A stretch of 64,000 nt of DNA from Elysia crispata (GCA_033675545.1 JAWDGP010005687.1:367001-431000); one strand, 5' to 3'. Counted from the stretch's first letter, positions 24,901 to 57,944 are shown. The notes: generated by a model not told the origin, from the letters alone. Numbers and translations: made by a program.

Positions 24901-26138
24901 GAGGTATTCTAAAGGGACGCCAGGAGGTTTTGGAGGTAAAGGGGGGAGAGAAGGTGTCATTATCCGTTTCCTCACCAGTGGGGAAGAGGGTCTGAAGGAA
25001 CACGTGAACTCGACATTGTGAGAAAAGTTCGACTCAGAGCGTTAAGGTCATTGAGTTCACCTACAGTGTTGGAAGGCATCACGGAAATCGATCAGAAACA
25101 CGATAAAACTTATAACCCTGAGAGAAAAAGTGATCCCAAGTTTTAAAACCCGGGCAAACGGGCTCGTCTATCCTCAAATCTCAGGGTTCTGTGGTGAGCA
25201 AGTTAAAGTAGAACCAGACGCTTCTGAAAGAGCAGGACAAAATATCAGTTGTAGTTCCGTTGGAACCGCCTATTGCTGTTAAGTTCAATGTTTTTTCCTA
25301 GTCAATGATCACTTTATATATGATGCTATCGCTGTCGCTGTTAATGTTATTATCGGTAAAACCTTGATAACCTCAGGAGAAATTAGTTTCTGATGTGGTT
25401 GCCAACGGAGAACTGAGATGTGTTGCTGTTGTCGTGGGAGTGTGGTCAACACTGCTGTTGTACAACTTCTCAAGACTTTGCGACGCTGCATTGGACGGGT
25501 TGTAGTCTTGACAAAAGAATCTAAATATTACATCATTAAATTATACGTGTTGGTCTTTCATATTTTTTCTTTTTGTCCTTTGGCCACTTTTCTATCTTTC
25601 CTTTGTTTGAATGAGCCTATAACCAATTATTAATAAAATAATAACAAGTAAAACGTAATAAATCTTTAAGTCTGCTATTTCAACTTGAACTTGATGTTTA
25701 CTTCATTGCTTTTGGTCCTGTTTGACAGTTGCCCAAGTTACAAGCGATAACTAAGAAGCCAAGTATGAAAAGGGCCTCGAAAATAGTTATGATTATCCCA
25801 TTTGATCAGACTTTTTCTTATGCATTGCATAAACTGCTTGAAAATGTACCAGACACATGAAAAATAACAGGTAAAAAATTGAAGCCAAAAAGAAAATAAA
25901 AAATCATCTGTCATGTTTCATTTAAACCTCAATTCTTTGCTAGAGGAAACAAGACAACAGACAATAAACTTATTTTAAATACTACCGTTTACAATTTACG
26001 AGCAGTAGCATGTTTCACATTTTTTCTGCATTTATTTGTCTAATTGTTTGTTTCTTTTTCTTGTGTTATTAGATTTTTTTAATACGGAATAAACTTCAGG
26101 GTTTTGATTGAGAAATTTTTCATACAATTCAACATTTA

Positions 26139-26143
<5 letters not shown>
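21991..26143. other. intergenic, repeat-like, no recognised gene
   Basis: Rich in TCTAGA/AGATCT palindromes at about 23640-23890, like the centre of the transposon at 1231-2353, so old mobile DNA is likely. Overlapping plus ORFs at 24664-24861 and 24821-25021 carry Gly- and charge-rich peptides but no recognised domain. Around 25000-25200 the sequence is less AT-rich. No splice-linked exon could be tied to a neighbouring gene. Confidence 0.4.

Positions 26144-26173
<30 letters not shown>
26144..26173 (+). repeat. poly(A) run of 30
   Basis: Thirty consecutive A. It may be the 3' tail of a retroposed element, but no recognisable body precedes it. Confidence 0.8.
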
Positions 26174-26175
<2 letters not shown>

Positions 26176-28700
26176 TAGAAAGAAAAGAAGCAAAAGCTCT
26201 AGTAGCTACACATAATTATAGGAAGGTACGATGAAATGCGCTGCTCTGATTTCTCGCGAAGCAGTGTATCTCTAGGTAATTTTCGCCCGTACCTACAAAG
26301 CCTTAATGTAAGCGTTTAGAAGGGTTTTAAAAGAATGGGAAGATATAAAGATTCTCCTGTGTTCCAATACTACAAGGTATTGCGTAATATACCTACATTA
26401 GACGTTTAAGACGACTGTTTTGTTGGTTTTGTTGTTGTTGTTTTTGTTTTGTTTTTTAAAGCAAGTCATTATCAGCTAATTTTAGCGTATAATCTCTCAA
26501 ATACATTACTGGTATTAACCTGCCTAATTTTTTACCTAAGTTCAAATTTAGAGTTTTTATATGGTTAGAAATATCTTTTTCAATACGTATGGCCTCTGTT
26601 AACTACCTAGTCCTTGTTGCAACCTGTAAACATAAAGCCGCAAATCGATGCTCATTACAAATTTTTAGTAATTAAAAATTCTTCAACAAGAATGATGCTA
26701 GGGTCTAAAATTACTGGATCAAAACATCAAGCAACACCCAACAATTCACCTTTAATTTTGAAAAAAATGTGTACATGTATTAAACTGTAAAATCCGACTC
26801 ATCGTTTACACAAATTAATAGTTTGGATGATGGAAATCTTAAAAGAATTTACATTAACTATACCTTTGATTAGATCTTGTCGAAAAATTAACTGTTTTAG
26901 GACTGCGTCTTTTTTATGTCTTATACTATGGAATTTCAGACGCTGGTTGACCTTAAAATGACGTCTATTAATGACCTCATCCTTTTAGTGCCATGGACCA
27001 TGGTGACCTGCTGAGGGTTGGATAAAGCCTTTGACACACTAGGTCTACTAGGAACATAACAGGAATGTGTAGACCGTACCGATAATAAGACTAAACGTCG
27101 GACTATTCTACACCTAGCGCGTCTATTTTTAGCGTACTACGGCGCCGTCTTTGCGTCTGCATTGCGTGACGTCAGAACTTTATGGGATGTGGTACACATA
27201 AATCTTAAGAAATTGAATTTGAGATGCAGCTAACACATATCAAAATTTGTTTATGCTCAATTTAAAGGTTAGTTTAAATAATGTATGTACCTAGTTGGAT
27301 GATAAATCGATCGCTATTTTTGAAGATATGAAGCAAAATGTAAAACTAGGTCAGAGGTCATGAAACGACACTGTCCGTGTCGTACAATTTGAAAACCCCG
27401 TTGCATCCTGGTACATTACATGACGGTGAGTGTTTTGTGAATAATATTTCACTGATAAATTTTGTACTCTCTCAACAGGACGTAGTGAATTACATGCTTG
27501 AGGTCGTACTTAAAGGCATTCTTTCACCTCTTATACCACCAAAGGTGATTAAATTACATCTACCCACCCCCATTATGTGTCCCACCGTAATATTTCAGAC
27601 CAGTCTCGCACCGCCTAGATTCTAGATCTGCTCAGAAGTACTGTCAAATCACATAAACTAAGACCACTTTTTACTTGAATCTAGATCTAGACTCCAGATT
27701 ATCTTCTTTATGATCTTATATTTGGACTCTCAAGAATAAGAGTATCTAAAAATCAAATCTAAATATTTGTGTCATACAGAATCCACATCTCTTTCTTCAT
27801 CTACTCTTTTACTGTTAGTCTAACGTAGCCTACATCTCAGAAATCCTGCTTAAAAAGATTGAGCTTCAGATCAAACGAGTCCCCAAACTTATGAATGCAT
27901 GTTGCCATGTTCATAAATTAAAGAGAAAACTGCTTCAAAACGTGTCAATTTAGGGCTCTATAAAATTCAACGTCTTTATTGCATTATCGAAGGGCTGAAT
28001 AGATCAATCGTGTTTAGCTTGTAAGTCGTAGGCCTAATTTTCAAGTCTTGGAACTTCTGGGACTTCTGTTGTTTTGCTTAGCATGGAAAACAGGAAGCCC
28101 TCTGTAGTGGGGTACTTTACCCATTTGCAAGTCCTTCCAAAGGTTCTCATAGAAGAACAGATGAAGAATTTTTTTGAATTCTCAACCAAGAGAATAGATG
28201 ATTATGATTCTAATGTATACAAGCTTTTATAGATCAGATGTAATCTGTGGTCTTGGTGTTGTAAAAATGATGCATAATCCGTGATCTCTTTATTAAACTC
28301 TATTTGTAATTTATAATGAATACACTTTTACATAAATCTTGAAAATAAATAGCAGTTCCAATTCAGGCATGCATGTGGATTCTTTCTATAACTTAGGTTT
28401 ATAGAATATTAAATTACAAACCGTTATCAGCTTTATTGCAGTTGTTATTGTTTGCAGATGCAACAGTTAATGCACTATTTTACAACTGCCACATTGATTG
28501 TTTCTCCCATTAACCTTTAAAAAAGACAGTTTGACATAGTTTTCTCTTCTGAAATTTTAAGTGAAAAAAATATTTTTCAAAGATTGTATGACTTTGAGAG
28601 AGGTGAATAAAACCAAAAGGTATTATTGCAGTTATCGGCCCAACTCACTTATAGCTTTAAAATTGTATTATTCTTACTGAATTTGGTATGCTGAACACAA
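26174..28700. other. intergenic; CpG-richer patch with a perfect CRE, otherwise nothing recognised
   Basis: At about 27110-27180 the sequence is locally CpG-rich (GCGCG, CGGCGCCG, GCGTC) and includes TGACGTCA. The rest is AT-rich with further TCTAGA palindromes near 27620-27690. The plus ORF at 27377-27625 has no recognised domain. Confidence 0.4.
27167..27174. promoter_or_regulatory. perfect CRE (TGACGTCA) in a CpG-rich patch
   Basis: The palindromic CREB/ATF site TGACGTCA lies in a short CpG-rich stretch about 4.4 kb upstream of the first BICRA coding exon. That exon is entered through a 3' splice site, so a non-coding first exon must lie upstream. This patch is one candidate promoter. A chance match or a transposon fragment is also possible. 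Confidence 0.3.
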
Positions 28701-28894
28701 ATATGAATTCTGTTTTATTTGTCGCAAATAAATACTTTTCAAGTTGTAAGCATTTTTTATTTGCTCTAAAATCACAAAGTACAAGATTCGAATTCAATAT
28801 GAATTCTGTTTTATTTGTCGCAAATAAATACTTTTCAAGATGTAAGCATTTTTTATTTGCTCTAAAATCACAATAAAGTACAAGATTCGAAAAC
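28701..28894. repeat. tandem duplication, 96-bp unit, two copies
   Basis: The unit beginning ATATGAATTCTGTTTTATTT at 28701 recurs at 28797 with few changes. Each unit holds TTTATTTG-TCG-CAAATAAA, a perfect 8-bp hairpin. Near-identity points to a recent duplication. The open frames seen on both strands are by-products of the repeat. Confidence 0.85.
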
Positions 28895-31591
28895 GTCGTC
28901 AAACAATTAATTGTGAAGTTGGGTTGATATCTGCAAGTTTACCAATCATAAAATTAGGGGTATGATTTTAGGCTCTATCATTTTATTTGATAACATTTAG
29001 AACTTGAAGTCCATCATTAAGAGAACCACAATTCCATTTGAAATAGTGCCCTAATTTTAACAAACCTATGGATCTGAACTAATTATGTTTCAAATTTAAG
29101 CCTTTTGATTACAATGCTCCAAAATTTCCTGTCCCAACAAATTTAGATGTTTATGCTGCAACCTTCCACTTGATACATGACGTATATCACAATTAATATT
29201 GGTTGAATTGTTTCGGCAACACTGATCAGGTTGCTTGGATTGTCTATTTAAATCAATTCTTTCAAATAGCTGAAAACAAAATTATTAATTTGTTGACAGG
29301 ATTAAACAGGGGATATATACAAAACAAACTCTTGCCTGAAGTTTTCCTCTGTGGGTGTTAAGATTGATACCTATGATGTGAGCTTGAATTTTTGTCTTTA
29401 CTTTTCTTTTATTTTTGTGCTTTTGGAGGTATAGAGAAGCAGGTAATGAATTATTTAAAATATATCTGGATGGAAGGACTTTTGATCTGGTTTAGTATGG
29501 TATAGATTATATGATGTAATTTATTCTTAGAAAATGATTTACACTGTAAAAACCAAGCTTAATCTTCTGCGGCCAGATCAAATTAAAGCCGTCTTTAGCA
29601 TGGTAGAGGTACCGTTTGGAAGTCCTTTCATCTGGATATAAAGCCAAGGATTTTTTTGTTTGTTTTGTGTTTTTTTTTGTCATTAAAAAGTGGAAGAGGT
29701 AAAAGGGCTGGTAATGCTTATGAAGAAAAAACTGAATATAAAAGGTATTGATGTCAAATGCGCCAGTTGGTCAAGATTTTATACTTCATACAAGTGGATA
29801 TAGCTGAAACTTTCATAAATTTCTAACATTCAATTTTACTTGATGAGATTAATGTAACTGAATGGCAGTAAATTTGTTCCCAATTTAACCCATATATTAC
29901 TAGAGTCTTCCAAATTTGCTTGCACCAGATAAGAAGGGTGAGGGAGATAGCTTAAAATTTTTTTATATCTTGTTATACGAAAAAGTCATAACTTCTTTCC
30001 TTACATAAAAAAGATTTATTTTAAAAATTGTTTTACATAAAAAACGGATTACTCCTTAACATACGTTTAACCAAGGTATGAAAAAAATTCTGCAGGGTGA
30101 AAATACTAGATGTCTTGCTTATTTGACACAGCCCGTCACATCAGCAAATGCTGTAACTCTAGTAGTATATGGACAGTGGATCAATAACATATGTATGCAA
30201 TGAGTTATGAATATCAAACATTATGTTGATGTATAGAAAAATTCTTGTCCCCATCAGCAACTGGCTTGAATGATTATTTAAGTAGCTTAGTTTGTCTGCT
30301 TAGTAAAAAAAGTAAGTGGGCAGGGAGGAGCTTGAAGATCAGTGTTTTCAATTTTGGACCAGTTCAAGAGATTCAATTTGTACATCCTAAAATTTCCGTT
30401 CATAAAAATTTTTTGGAAGGGCAAGGTTCAACCTCTGAATCAGAAAGTCTAGATGTAAATCTCTTAGTCTATAATTGGATCTAATTGATCAGTTTTACTT
30501 TCATATACATTACTTGAAGCATCAATATCACTTTTTTTTTTCAGCAACAGAGGTCTCTAGATCTAGTACTGTCTCTGCTTGAAGTGTCTGGCTTGCAAGT
30601 TAACGTAAAAAATTGAAGGCTATCTTTAAAAATCAGTACTAAAAGAAAGTGAAAGCAATAAACTGCAAACGAAACTAGAAAGTTCAATGAGCGAAAGTTT
30701 ACAGCTTAGTTAACATTGTCTGTCTGTATGGAAAAGAAGCGTAAAGTGATACTGAGTGTTGTCAGGCGATAGCGGGCAATTTATTAAGAATCAGATATGT
30801 ACATTTTGATAGTCTATTGGTTAACCTCTCCTCCGTTTCTGTCTTTCTATATGGTTTAGTTTTGTTTTCTCATATCATCCACAGAATGTGCTGTAGCAAT
30901 GAGGAAGAAACGACCAAAAGGTGGTCTACAAAATTCAGAAAAGCATAAATATTGTTATACAGTAAGATAAGTGGTAAGTGAAAATCATTTTTGTTAATTA
31001 TTTTACAATATAAATATTTTGTTTGCATTTGGTATTTATAACTGACATAGGCTGCAGCTAGAACAGCATGAAAAAATTGCATTGAAGCTTTTTATGTAAC
31101 TTTGCTCTCGTTGCAGAGTGCCAGTGGTGTAAGGCTTAGAAGGCTGCCTTGATATTCCTTAGGAAACAGGTTGAACTTTCACAGTTTCTGGTGAATCTTT
31201 TCAGTGTGGCCTGAAATAATCTTGTAGACAAGCTATTTGAAAGAAAATAGAATACCACTTATGCATTTATACTTCAATTAGTTTTAGAAATCTGTGATAT
31301 CAATTTTTTATAGCAAAATGACATGAGATTATTTAAAATTGTCATTGATTGAGAAATTTCAAAGTATCCCACACAAAGATATTTATAGCAGTTATGCACT
31401 TGTCATCGCGAAAAATAGGACAAGGGCAGTAGTATTGTTTCATTTTTCACTCCTTTAAACCTTTTGTCTTCAACTTCTTTACTTTTGTCTAAATTGGAAA
31501 ATTTAGGGGACTTTGCATTTTTGCATTTCAAAAAGTTTTGGCGATTTTAAGTGATAGAAAATGATTTTATTAATTCTCTCACCATCTTCAG
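28895..31591. other. intergenic or 5' intron of BICRA, nothing recognised
   Basis: AT-rich sequence with no recognised element ends. It probably contains the intron that joins the BICRA 5' non-coding exon to 31592. The plus ORF at 30245-30484 has no recognised domain. Confidence 0.4.
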
Positions 31592-31607
31592 ATTACAGAC
31601 TGTAATC

Positions 31608-50718
<19,111 letters not shown>

Positions 50719-51475
50719 AAAGTTAGTCAAATGCCATTTGTTAAAATTTCAGTTTGACATGGAGAGTAGATTTATACTGTTCATTTTTTTTTAAATATTT
50801 TTATTGTTGGAAGATAGAGATCAAAATAAATGCCATTTTTTCTCCCACAATCTGAAATTTGAGGAGAGGAAGATTGAGATATTGAAAATCTGCTTTGCTT
50901 CAAAAGCTTTTTAATCCCCTATAGATTTTAAAATAATTCTCAGGAAATTTTGATAAAAGTAATCTATGGCTGTGCAATGATAAACATACTACATTGATCT
51001 TGTTGTCTTTAAGCTGATCTACATAAGCTATATATATTAAGCCAATACTCTTTTTTAGTTTTCTCTTTTCTTAAAGCACAATTGAGGATTTTTTTTTTCT
51101 TTTAGGAGGGAGAAGGATTGGGGAATAGAAATCGAACATTACAGTAGGTGGAGAATCACTCTCAGGGTACATCAGATGCAAAAAAAAATGCTCCATACCT
51201 TTGTATAAGCCTCCCGCCTTATTGATCGTGAACAGGCCAATAATTGCTGACCTTTTCAGTACTTGTCTTTTTTTTTTTAAGCATTTTGTAGTGCTAACCA
51301 TTTATGAAACTTGAAACATGGATGTGTACTGACATTGATGTAAGGAGTATTGGATTAATCAGTAAAGAAAAGCTCTCTGAAATATTCTTTTTTAGATTAT
51401 TGAAATTCATTATTTTTTTGCAATCTGTATTGGCCTTAGTTCCTTTAGACATGTTTAAAGTGGGGGGGAAATAAA
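50719..51475 (+). other. probable 3' UTR of BICRA with poly(A) signals
   Basis: AATAAA occurs at 50825-50830, about 107 bases after the stop, and again at 51470-51475. More hexamers farther downstream (for example near 51652, 53217 and 55567) could give longer 3' UTRs. The used site cannot be told from sequence. Confidence 0.45.
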
Positions 51476-54400
51476 GATGTTCTTTTTACATCATGTGCTA
51501 TTGACTAGCGTGTTAGATTTTCTAGGCAGTTTGTACTGCTTTGAGAAAATAGTGGTGAATTTTATGAAAAACAGTTCTATTTATAAATGCATTTTTATTC
51601 GATGAATTAATATTTTTTAGCTTGGTTCAAATTTACAGTGCAAATACTTCAAATAAAACCATACCAGTTTATAGTGAATTTTGAAAACTAGGGTTACTGG
51701 CCTCTCATTGGCATTTGGTAGATCTTTTTTCATTGTCCTCAACAGCTTGCTCTCATTTATTGCCTCATTTAATAGAATGTGTACTGAAATGGAAAATGAT
51801 TATAAATCAATTTAATTTGCTATGCAAGTTGGGATGATGTGTTAAATAATGCAAGTTTGTATGCATGAAAGAAGTCTCACTAAATTACATGAAAAATATT
51901 TATGTCAGTATAAATGGGCAATATTTATTTCTGAATGAATGTGCCTATTTTTTTTCAACAAAATGTATTGAGCATATTGTTTTCAATTCTTCACAGTGCT
52001 GTTGGCAATGAAAATTTCATACATGCATTCTGCCATCTAGCATTTCATTCTTCTTTGTATAAAATGAAGGCTTATGCATCTGTTAAGTTAACATGCTCAT
52101 TTGAAAATATACCTATTGATATACACAAATTTTGTACATTGCTTCAAATTTTATGTAAATATTTTATCTGTACTTAAGTTATTTCATTGCAGCATTCTTA
52201 TGTCTTAGGTTATCTTTTCATTTCTCCATTTAAAGAGATTCTTAAAGAATGTGGTTTGAGCATTTTAAGAGATTTGCTTTTTTTTTCCTACATGTATTAT
52301 CACTTTTTTTAATAGAGCAGTTAGCTTTAATTTAAGTCAAATTAAAAGAGAGTTCATTTACTCAGTTTTCTTTTTTCTTTTACATCTTTTTTTTTTTTAA
52401 ATAATTGGTTAAATTGAAGTGTTGCTAATTTTTGTCTTTTTAATCTTTGAATCCCAATCTGGATCTGGGCTGGATTTGGCGGTGCTGGTTTTAAATCTCA
52501 GCTTGAGTTTTGCTTAAAAAACGCAACAAGTGTGTTACAGACCTAGATTGACTGTGTTGAAGGGGAGATTTAAATAAAAAATGGGGAAAAATCTTTGATG
52601 TCCATTACTTATTGGTCTAAGCACAATCTTTTGCCTCACAGCATTCCGTATTTTAGATTATTCATCATTGAAGATTAACTTGCATCATAAGGTGGCATTT
52701 GTTTTAGAAAGGGCTTTTTTTTTTTTTTCTATGTAGAGCATGTAGTAAGGACTTGGATTTTAGATGAGACAACGTATTAATATATTCCTTTCGACAAGAG
52801 TGGTCCTTCACAATTTTAGTACAAAATTTTTTTCTGCATACTGATAATTCAGTCAAGTTCTGTTCTTGTCTGATTGGTATCAGTCTTCATGGGAAAGAAT
52901 GTTATGACTTTAAAGCATAACATGATCCTGTCATTTAAAATCTTATTTTGTGGTACCACAACAAAGAGAATAAAAGCAGGGATGTCTGTAATTGGTATTG
53001 GCAAAATTGGCTAACATTTTTTTCAATTGCCTTTATCTATATGTCCAAACTCCCTGAAATAGTGGCCTCACCCTTCTTTTATTTTTGGCTAAAAAAAAAA
53101 TATTGGTGTGCATAGCAGGAAAAGAATGTCGAGCAGTTTTTCTGTTTGAGGTGAAATTTTTTCACTACAATGGAGATAACTGTTTTTATTGCACCACCAA
53201 TTGTGGAGTTTGATGCAAATAAAAGTTATTCTTTTAAAAGCTAATAGAAATACAAAACTTTGGGTTTTGTTGGTTAAAATAATAATCTTAATAATAAGAT
53301 ATCCAAATGTTAAGTGAAATAGAACATTTAGGTTCTATCGAAATAGATGTAAAATCTTATGGACTCATTTGTTAATATATATATATAAAGGGCAAGCAAT
53401 GTTGTGCACATATAAAAGCATATGAATAAACAAGTCTTATTTATTCTAATAGAATAAAGTTGTAAAGTTGTTGTGGGATATAACCCAAATATTTGCATGT
53501 GATATTCATAGCTGAATGACCTCTCAATTGCAACTAGTCCAGGTTATGTGGGTTTGAAGAAATGTGCAATGACAAATCTCATGCTCTTAAAGATCATGAA
53601 TTTTGTTGTTTTGGGATTGTGAATAAGCTGGCTTCTACTTCTAGCTTTTTTTTTTCCATTGAGCTGATTTTGTTGTATTGATAAATGTAAAAGCACAGAC
53701 TGTACTCTTAAACTGACTTGGAAAAGTTTTATTAACAAAAATTTGATTCAAATTTAGACGACATAAAGATAAGTGGAAAATGGTTCCTGTTGCATCTTAA
53801 CCTCAAAGGTTGAGATTTTAAGTTGATTGGGCTTGATTTAGTAAGTCTATTAGAAATTGGAGTAGACCAGTTTGTTTATTAAATTTTGTGTGCAAGGGAT
53901 GCAAGCAAAACCTAAGTATTTTTTTTTTTAATTTTTTCTTAATATTTGAGCATTGTGCCATATTTTAACAAAGAGTAGAGCATAGATTGCACCAATTCAT
54001 CTGACAATCTGCCATCCAATTACAGTAGGACATCTTGGTTTTAATATATATATATATATGATTCATTTGGAGTCATAGGGGACATTCAAGCTTTGAAAAC
54101 AGCTTTTTCTCCACGTATTAATTATCTCAAACAGATGTGAGGAATCCATGCTGAACTGTTATAAGATAGAGAAAACTAATTTTATTTTTGCCATATGTAC
54201 TGGAGCTTTATTTTCTGCAGTGTGTGATATATCAGTCATTAGGATGGATTTTTTTTAAACTAAAAGGAAAGATAAACTGAAAGATAAACTACACATGTAG
54301 TTACAGCTTTTTGAGGCTGGATTAGAAAGTGAAGATAACAAAAGGGACAGTGAATAATTTACCTTAACAGTTGCTGTTTTTTTAGTAGAAAAGAAACGGA

Positions 54401-56379
54401 GATATTTATTTTAATAGCAATTTACTTACACTTTATCAGCAAAATTAACCTACAAAGTCACCAGTCTATTTTATTGTGGCAGTCTAAATGTATAGCTCAC
54501 GTCAACTGAAATGACTGTTTAGGAGTTCTTTTCTTTTGCACTTTCAAACCAATTTCTGCAATAATATTATCCAGGGGACAGACTAAAGATGCAATCATGA
54601 GGAACAAATTTTCATTTCCTAATTATAATGAAAGAAAATTGTTCAAAGCTGAAGAAACTAAGCTTTACTTACACATTTTTGTTGCTTTATTGGTCTTATT
54701 ACCACTTTTCTTTTATTTAAGGGAAAAAGAACATGAAATTTTAATGATCATATTGTTAAGTGTCACTTTTACTAGATTCTTCCAAAAGGATTCAAATACA
54801 TAAAATTTTCAAGTTGTTGATTTATTACTATTCCTTTGGTGTTACAGGGGTAGCTCTCATAAACTAGTTTCTAGGCATGAGATTTTCTATGTGTAAAGAA
54901 AAGCTTTGTAGGTTTTAACTTTCCTAGTTGTCTCATAGGTTTTCACCGGCCTCTTAAGAAGTTATAATGTAGATCTTTATTTTTTTTAGAATAATACTCT
55001 TATAGCATGACAATGAACTGAAGATAAGTTTGCTCGCCCTTTTTTTTTTTTTTTTTTATTGCTTTCACGTGTATGATTGCCTGGATTGCAAAATAACAAA
55101 AATGGAAGTAAAAGCTGAGAGATTTAAATGTATTTTTATACATAGATATTAATGTCAGGGTAATATGAAGTCTTAGCGCAGTTTGAGTTGAAAATACTTG
55201 GCTCAAAGGACTTGATGGCTTAGTAGGTTTACATTTTTAAAAAAAATGTTTTTGTTCATTTTGTCTTTTTATCACTGTCATATCATACTACTTTGTACTT
55301 GTACTCTCATAATGTCATATCATCTCAAAGCAGTTCATTATATTTGTAATAAATTGACAATAACAGTATACAGCCAAAAAGTTTTTTCTTTGCTTCTTGA
55401 AGCACTAGTTATATGATGTTTTTGTATGTGTACCTAGTTTGGGTGGGTTTTTTTTTTTTTTTTTCTATAGTATAGCACTTAGGAGGGATTCCAAAACAAA
55501 TAAACTAGAAGGTGTCTTGTTAGTGTTACCCTTGGTTTATTTCATTTGTGGGTTGGAACTTGATAAAATAAAGTGTACTTTTATCACCAAGTACTAAGGA
55601 AAGTGCCTTTTTTTTCAGTTTTGGAGGTGAGTAAATTAGATCCTACTGTAGGCATGTATATAATCTCTTCATACATTGATACAGGATAATTTATAATGAA
55701 TGCTGAAGAACATTCAAAATTCATATTTATTCCCCACACATTGTGTACGTGTGTACAAAAATTTTAAAATCAGAAATTGGAACAACTAACAAATTAATTG
55801 GAACGTATGAACTTGTTACTAATATGCCAAATGGATATGGCGACTGCTATTCATATTCTGAGTTTGAGGAATAGAGAGATTGGCTAAAATCGGTTTTAAT
55901 TATTACACACAATTTATCCTGCAAAGAAAATAAAGGATACAATCCAGATTCTGCTACAGATTACAAGGCAATGTACTAAATACATGAGTTATTGTCAGAA
56001 TGCTCAATTTGTTTATGTGTTTGCTAAGGGATCCAAACATAAACATGTAGTAAGTATCCATAAAATACATGACTACAGATCTTTCTCATTGTAGTGTTCA
56101 TACAAAGTATACTTTTCCAGTATATCTTTGAAAATTTTTGGTAATAAGCAAATCAACATCCATTATTGTAGAAATTGTGAACATGAATAGAGAAAAACCT
56201 CACTAAACGCTTGTTTGATCAATCTTCCCTCTCAAATTGCGTTGGTTAGTTTGCAGAACTCTTTTCTGAGTTTCTCCAAGGAAATGATACATTATAGAGA
56301 ACTAACGAATTCTGCTCAGACCTCACCCTTATTTGGTTATGCTGTTGCAAAATAGTTAAGATTTTTTTTTTCTGCTCCG
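51476..56379. other. distal 3' UTR or intergenic, nothing recognised
   Basis: AT-rich DNA with poly-T tracts, a (TA)n near 54045-54058 and scattered AATAAA. At about 56190-56300, AAACCTCACTAAACGC resembles the ends of the pogo-like element at 10659 but has no inverted partner. No gene is seen. Confidence 0.4.
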
Positions 56380-56530
56380 ATCAACGGTCGCTCTGCTGGG
56401 ATCACTTGGAAATGTTCAACCCTAGTCCATCACAGACACTCGGGGCCCAATCGGCCCGTACCTTACGTCGTACATGTTGCGACCGCCGGTGGCGCCGGTG
56501 AGTTTCGGTCCCAACAGCTGAGTAACTCAG
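56380..56530. promoter_or_regulatory. GC- and CpG-rich patch, possible promoter or first exon for GBE1
   Basis: In an otherwise AT-rich region this stretch holds many CpG dinucleotides (CGACCGCCGGTGGCGCCGG) and ends in a good 5' splice-like site, CCGGTGAGTTTC. It lies 1.4 kb upstream of the GBE1 start codon, so a non-coding first exon is possible. A repeat origin is not excluded. Confidence 0.3.
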
Positions 56531-57020
56531 TAAGTATTGTTTCTCTACTCGCTCCAATCTGCGTGTTTGTAAACAGGTTTATATCTGCGAAAAAATCCAG
56601 GGACGCTAAACAATTTACAACCAACGGGTATTTTGGAAATAGACACTAATCCACAAATGCACATTTAATAGTGGGGATAACTATTAATGTAAATAAATTT
56701 ATCAACCACAAAATTGTACATAAAATATGTCATCTGACATTGTCCATAGACATAGCAGAAGAAGATTTGCGATCGTATCAAACTATGCGACAACACCAAA
56801 TGAAAAAAAAAAAAAAAATCCACAACAAAACAAGCAAAGAAATTGCAGGTTAAGGGATTAAGTTAGAGAGAAAGAAAATTATTAAATCCAACTGAGAGCA
56901 AAAAGCAACTCGATGATAGAGAATTTGAGCAATGGTTATCACTATCTACTTTTCTAGATAGAGAGCAATGGCCACGATTCACAATGACAGAGAGATAAAT
57001 GCAAATTTAGAGGGGAAAGA

Positions 57021-57055
57021 CGAGAGAGAGAGAGAGAGAGGGGTGGGGGGGGGGG

Positions 57056-57130
<75 letters not shown>
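57021..57130. repeat. interrupted (GA)n array with poly(G)
   Basis: (GA)n flanks GGGGTGGGGGGGGGGGGGG at about 57041-57058, then continues to about 57130. Open frames of Arg-Glu or Ser-Leu repeats here are products of the microsatellite. Confidence 0.9.
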
Positions 57131-57136
<6 letters not shown>

Positions 57137-57659
57137 AAGGACGAGAAAGGAAAGAGGGGGTGGGGTGGTAAGACGTAAGAGAAGCAGAAATGGAATTAGA
57201 AACGAAAATAATATAATTTGATCAATGTCTTTCCTTTTCTATCCATCTTATATCTAGTTGTTGTTAGGTTAATTAGCTCATTGATTGATAAGAACAATAG
57301 AGCTGGGTTAAGAAAATTCCAACGATTTATCATAATTATTGACAGTCATGCTGAAGTAATTCTCAGTTTGCTCAAAAAAGGCGAGATTGAGGTATCACCC
57401 TCACTCGCAGCCCATAAGGAATGGAAAGGACAATTATGTCACCATTGGATCCAAATGCTTGCATAGGTTCTTATCCTAATGTGAAAGCAGTGGTTTCTGA
57501 TGGGGAAAATCGTCTTTTTTCATTATGCACGCAAATAAAAAGGAATCATGTCCGAAATTGCTCTGGATGTACCAAATAAATGGAGCAACAGCGCGTACTT
57601 TTCCATCTAAACAAATGAATGGGCTGTTGAGCACACGAGTTAACTTCGTAGCCGAGCGC

Positions 57660-57730
57660 AATGACAGAGGTTAGTGCGCTATGTCCTTGACACTTACTGA
57701 GAATGTCACAATGGGTTCAAGGTTATGATA
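57660..57730 (+). mobile_element. weak tRNA-like SINE head
   Basis: GAGGTTAGTGCGCT (57667-57680) resembles a SINE A box and GGGTTCAAGG (57713-57722) a B box, at plausible spacing. No body or tail was delimited. Confidence 0.3.
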
Positions 57731-57944
57731 TGAGGCCACCATTGCTTTCCGTGGTGCTGTTTATTATTTTGATGTCTGCAAGGTTTCACACCGGCAAACC
57801 TAGATCTATGTGACAGAGTACAAGAAGTGGAATAATAATCCCTAACTAGCATCGCCAATATTAATTAATTATTTTGTATATATTGATTTACCGTCTATCC
57901 CGTCGGTAGGGTGCCTGCATCACATATTTTTGCTTTTGTGTGAA

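Noticed and set aside
24664-25021. Two overlapping ORFs with charged and Gly-rich peptides as a novel gene
   Set aside because: Short, overlapping in different frames, no recognised motif and no convincing splice partners.
56954-57171. Ser-Leu and Arg-Glu repeat ORFs on both strands
   Set aside because: Translation of the (GA)n array.
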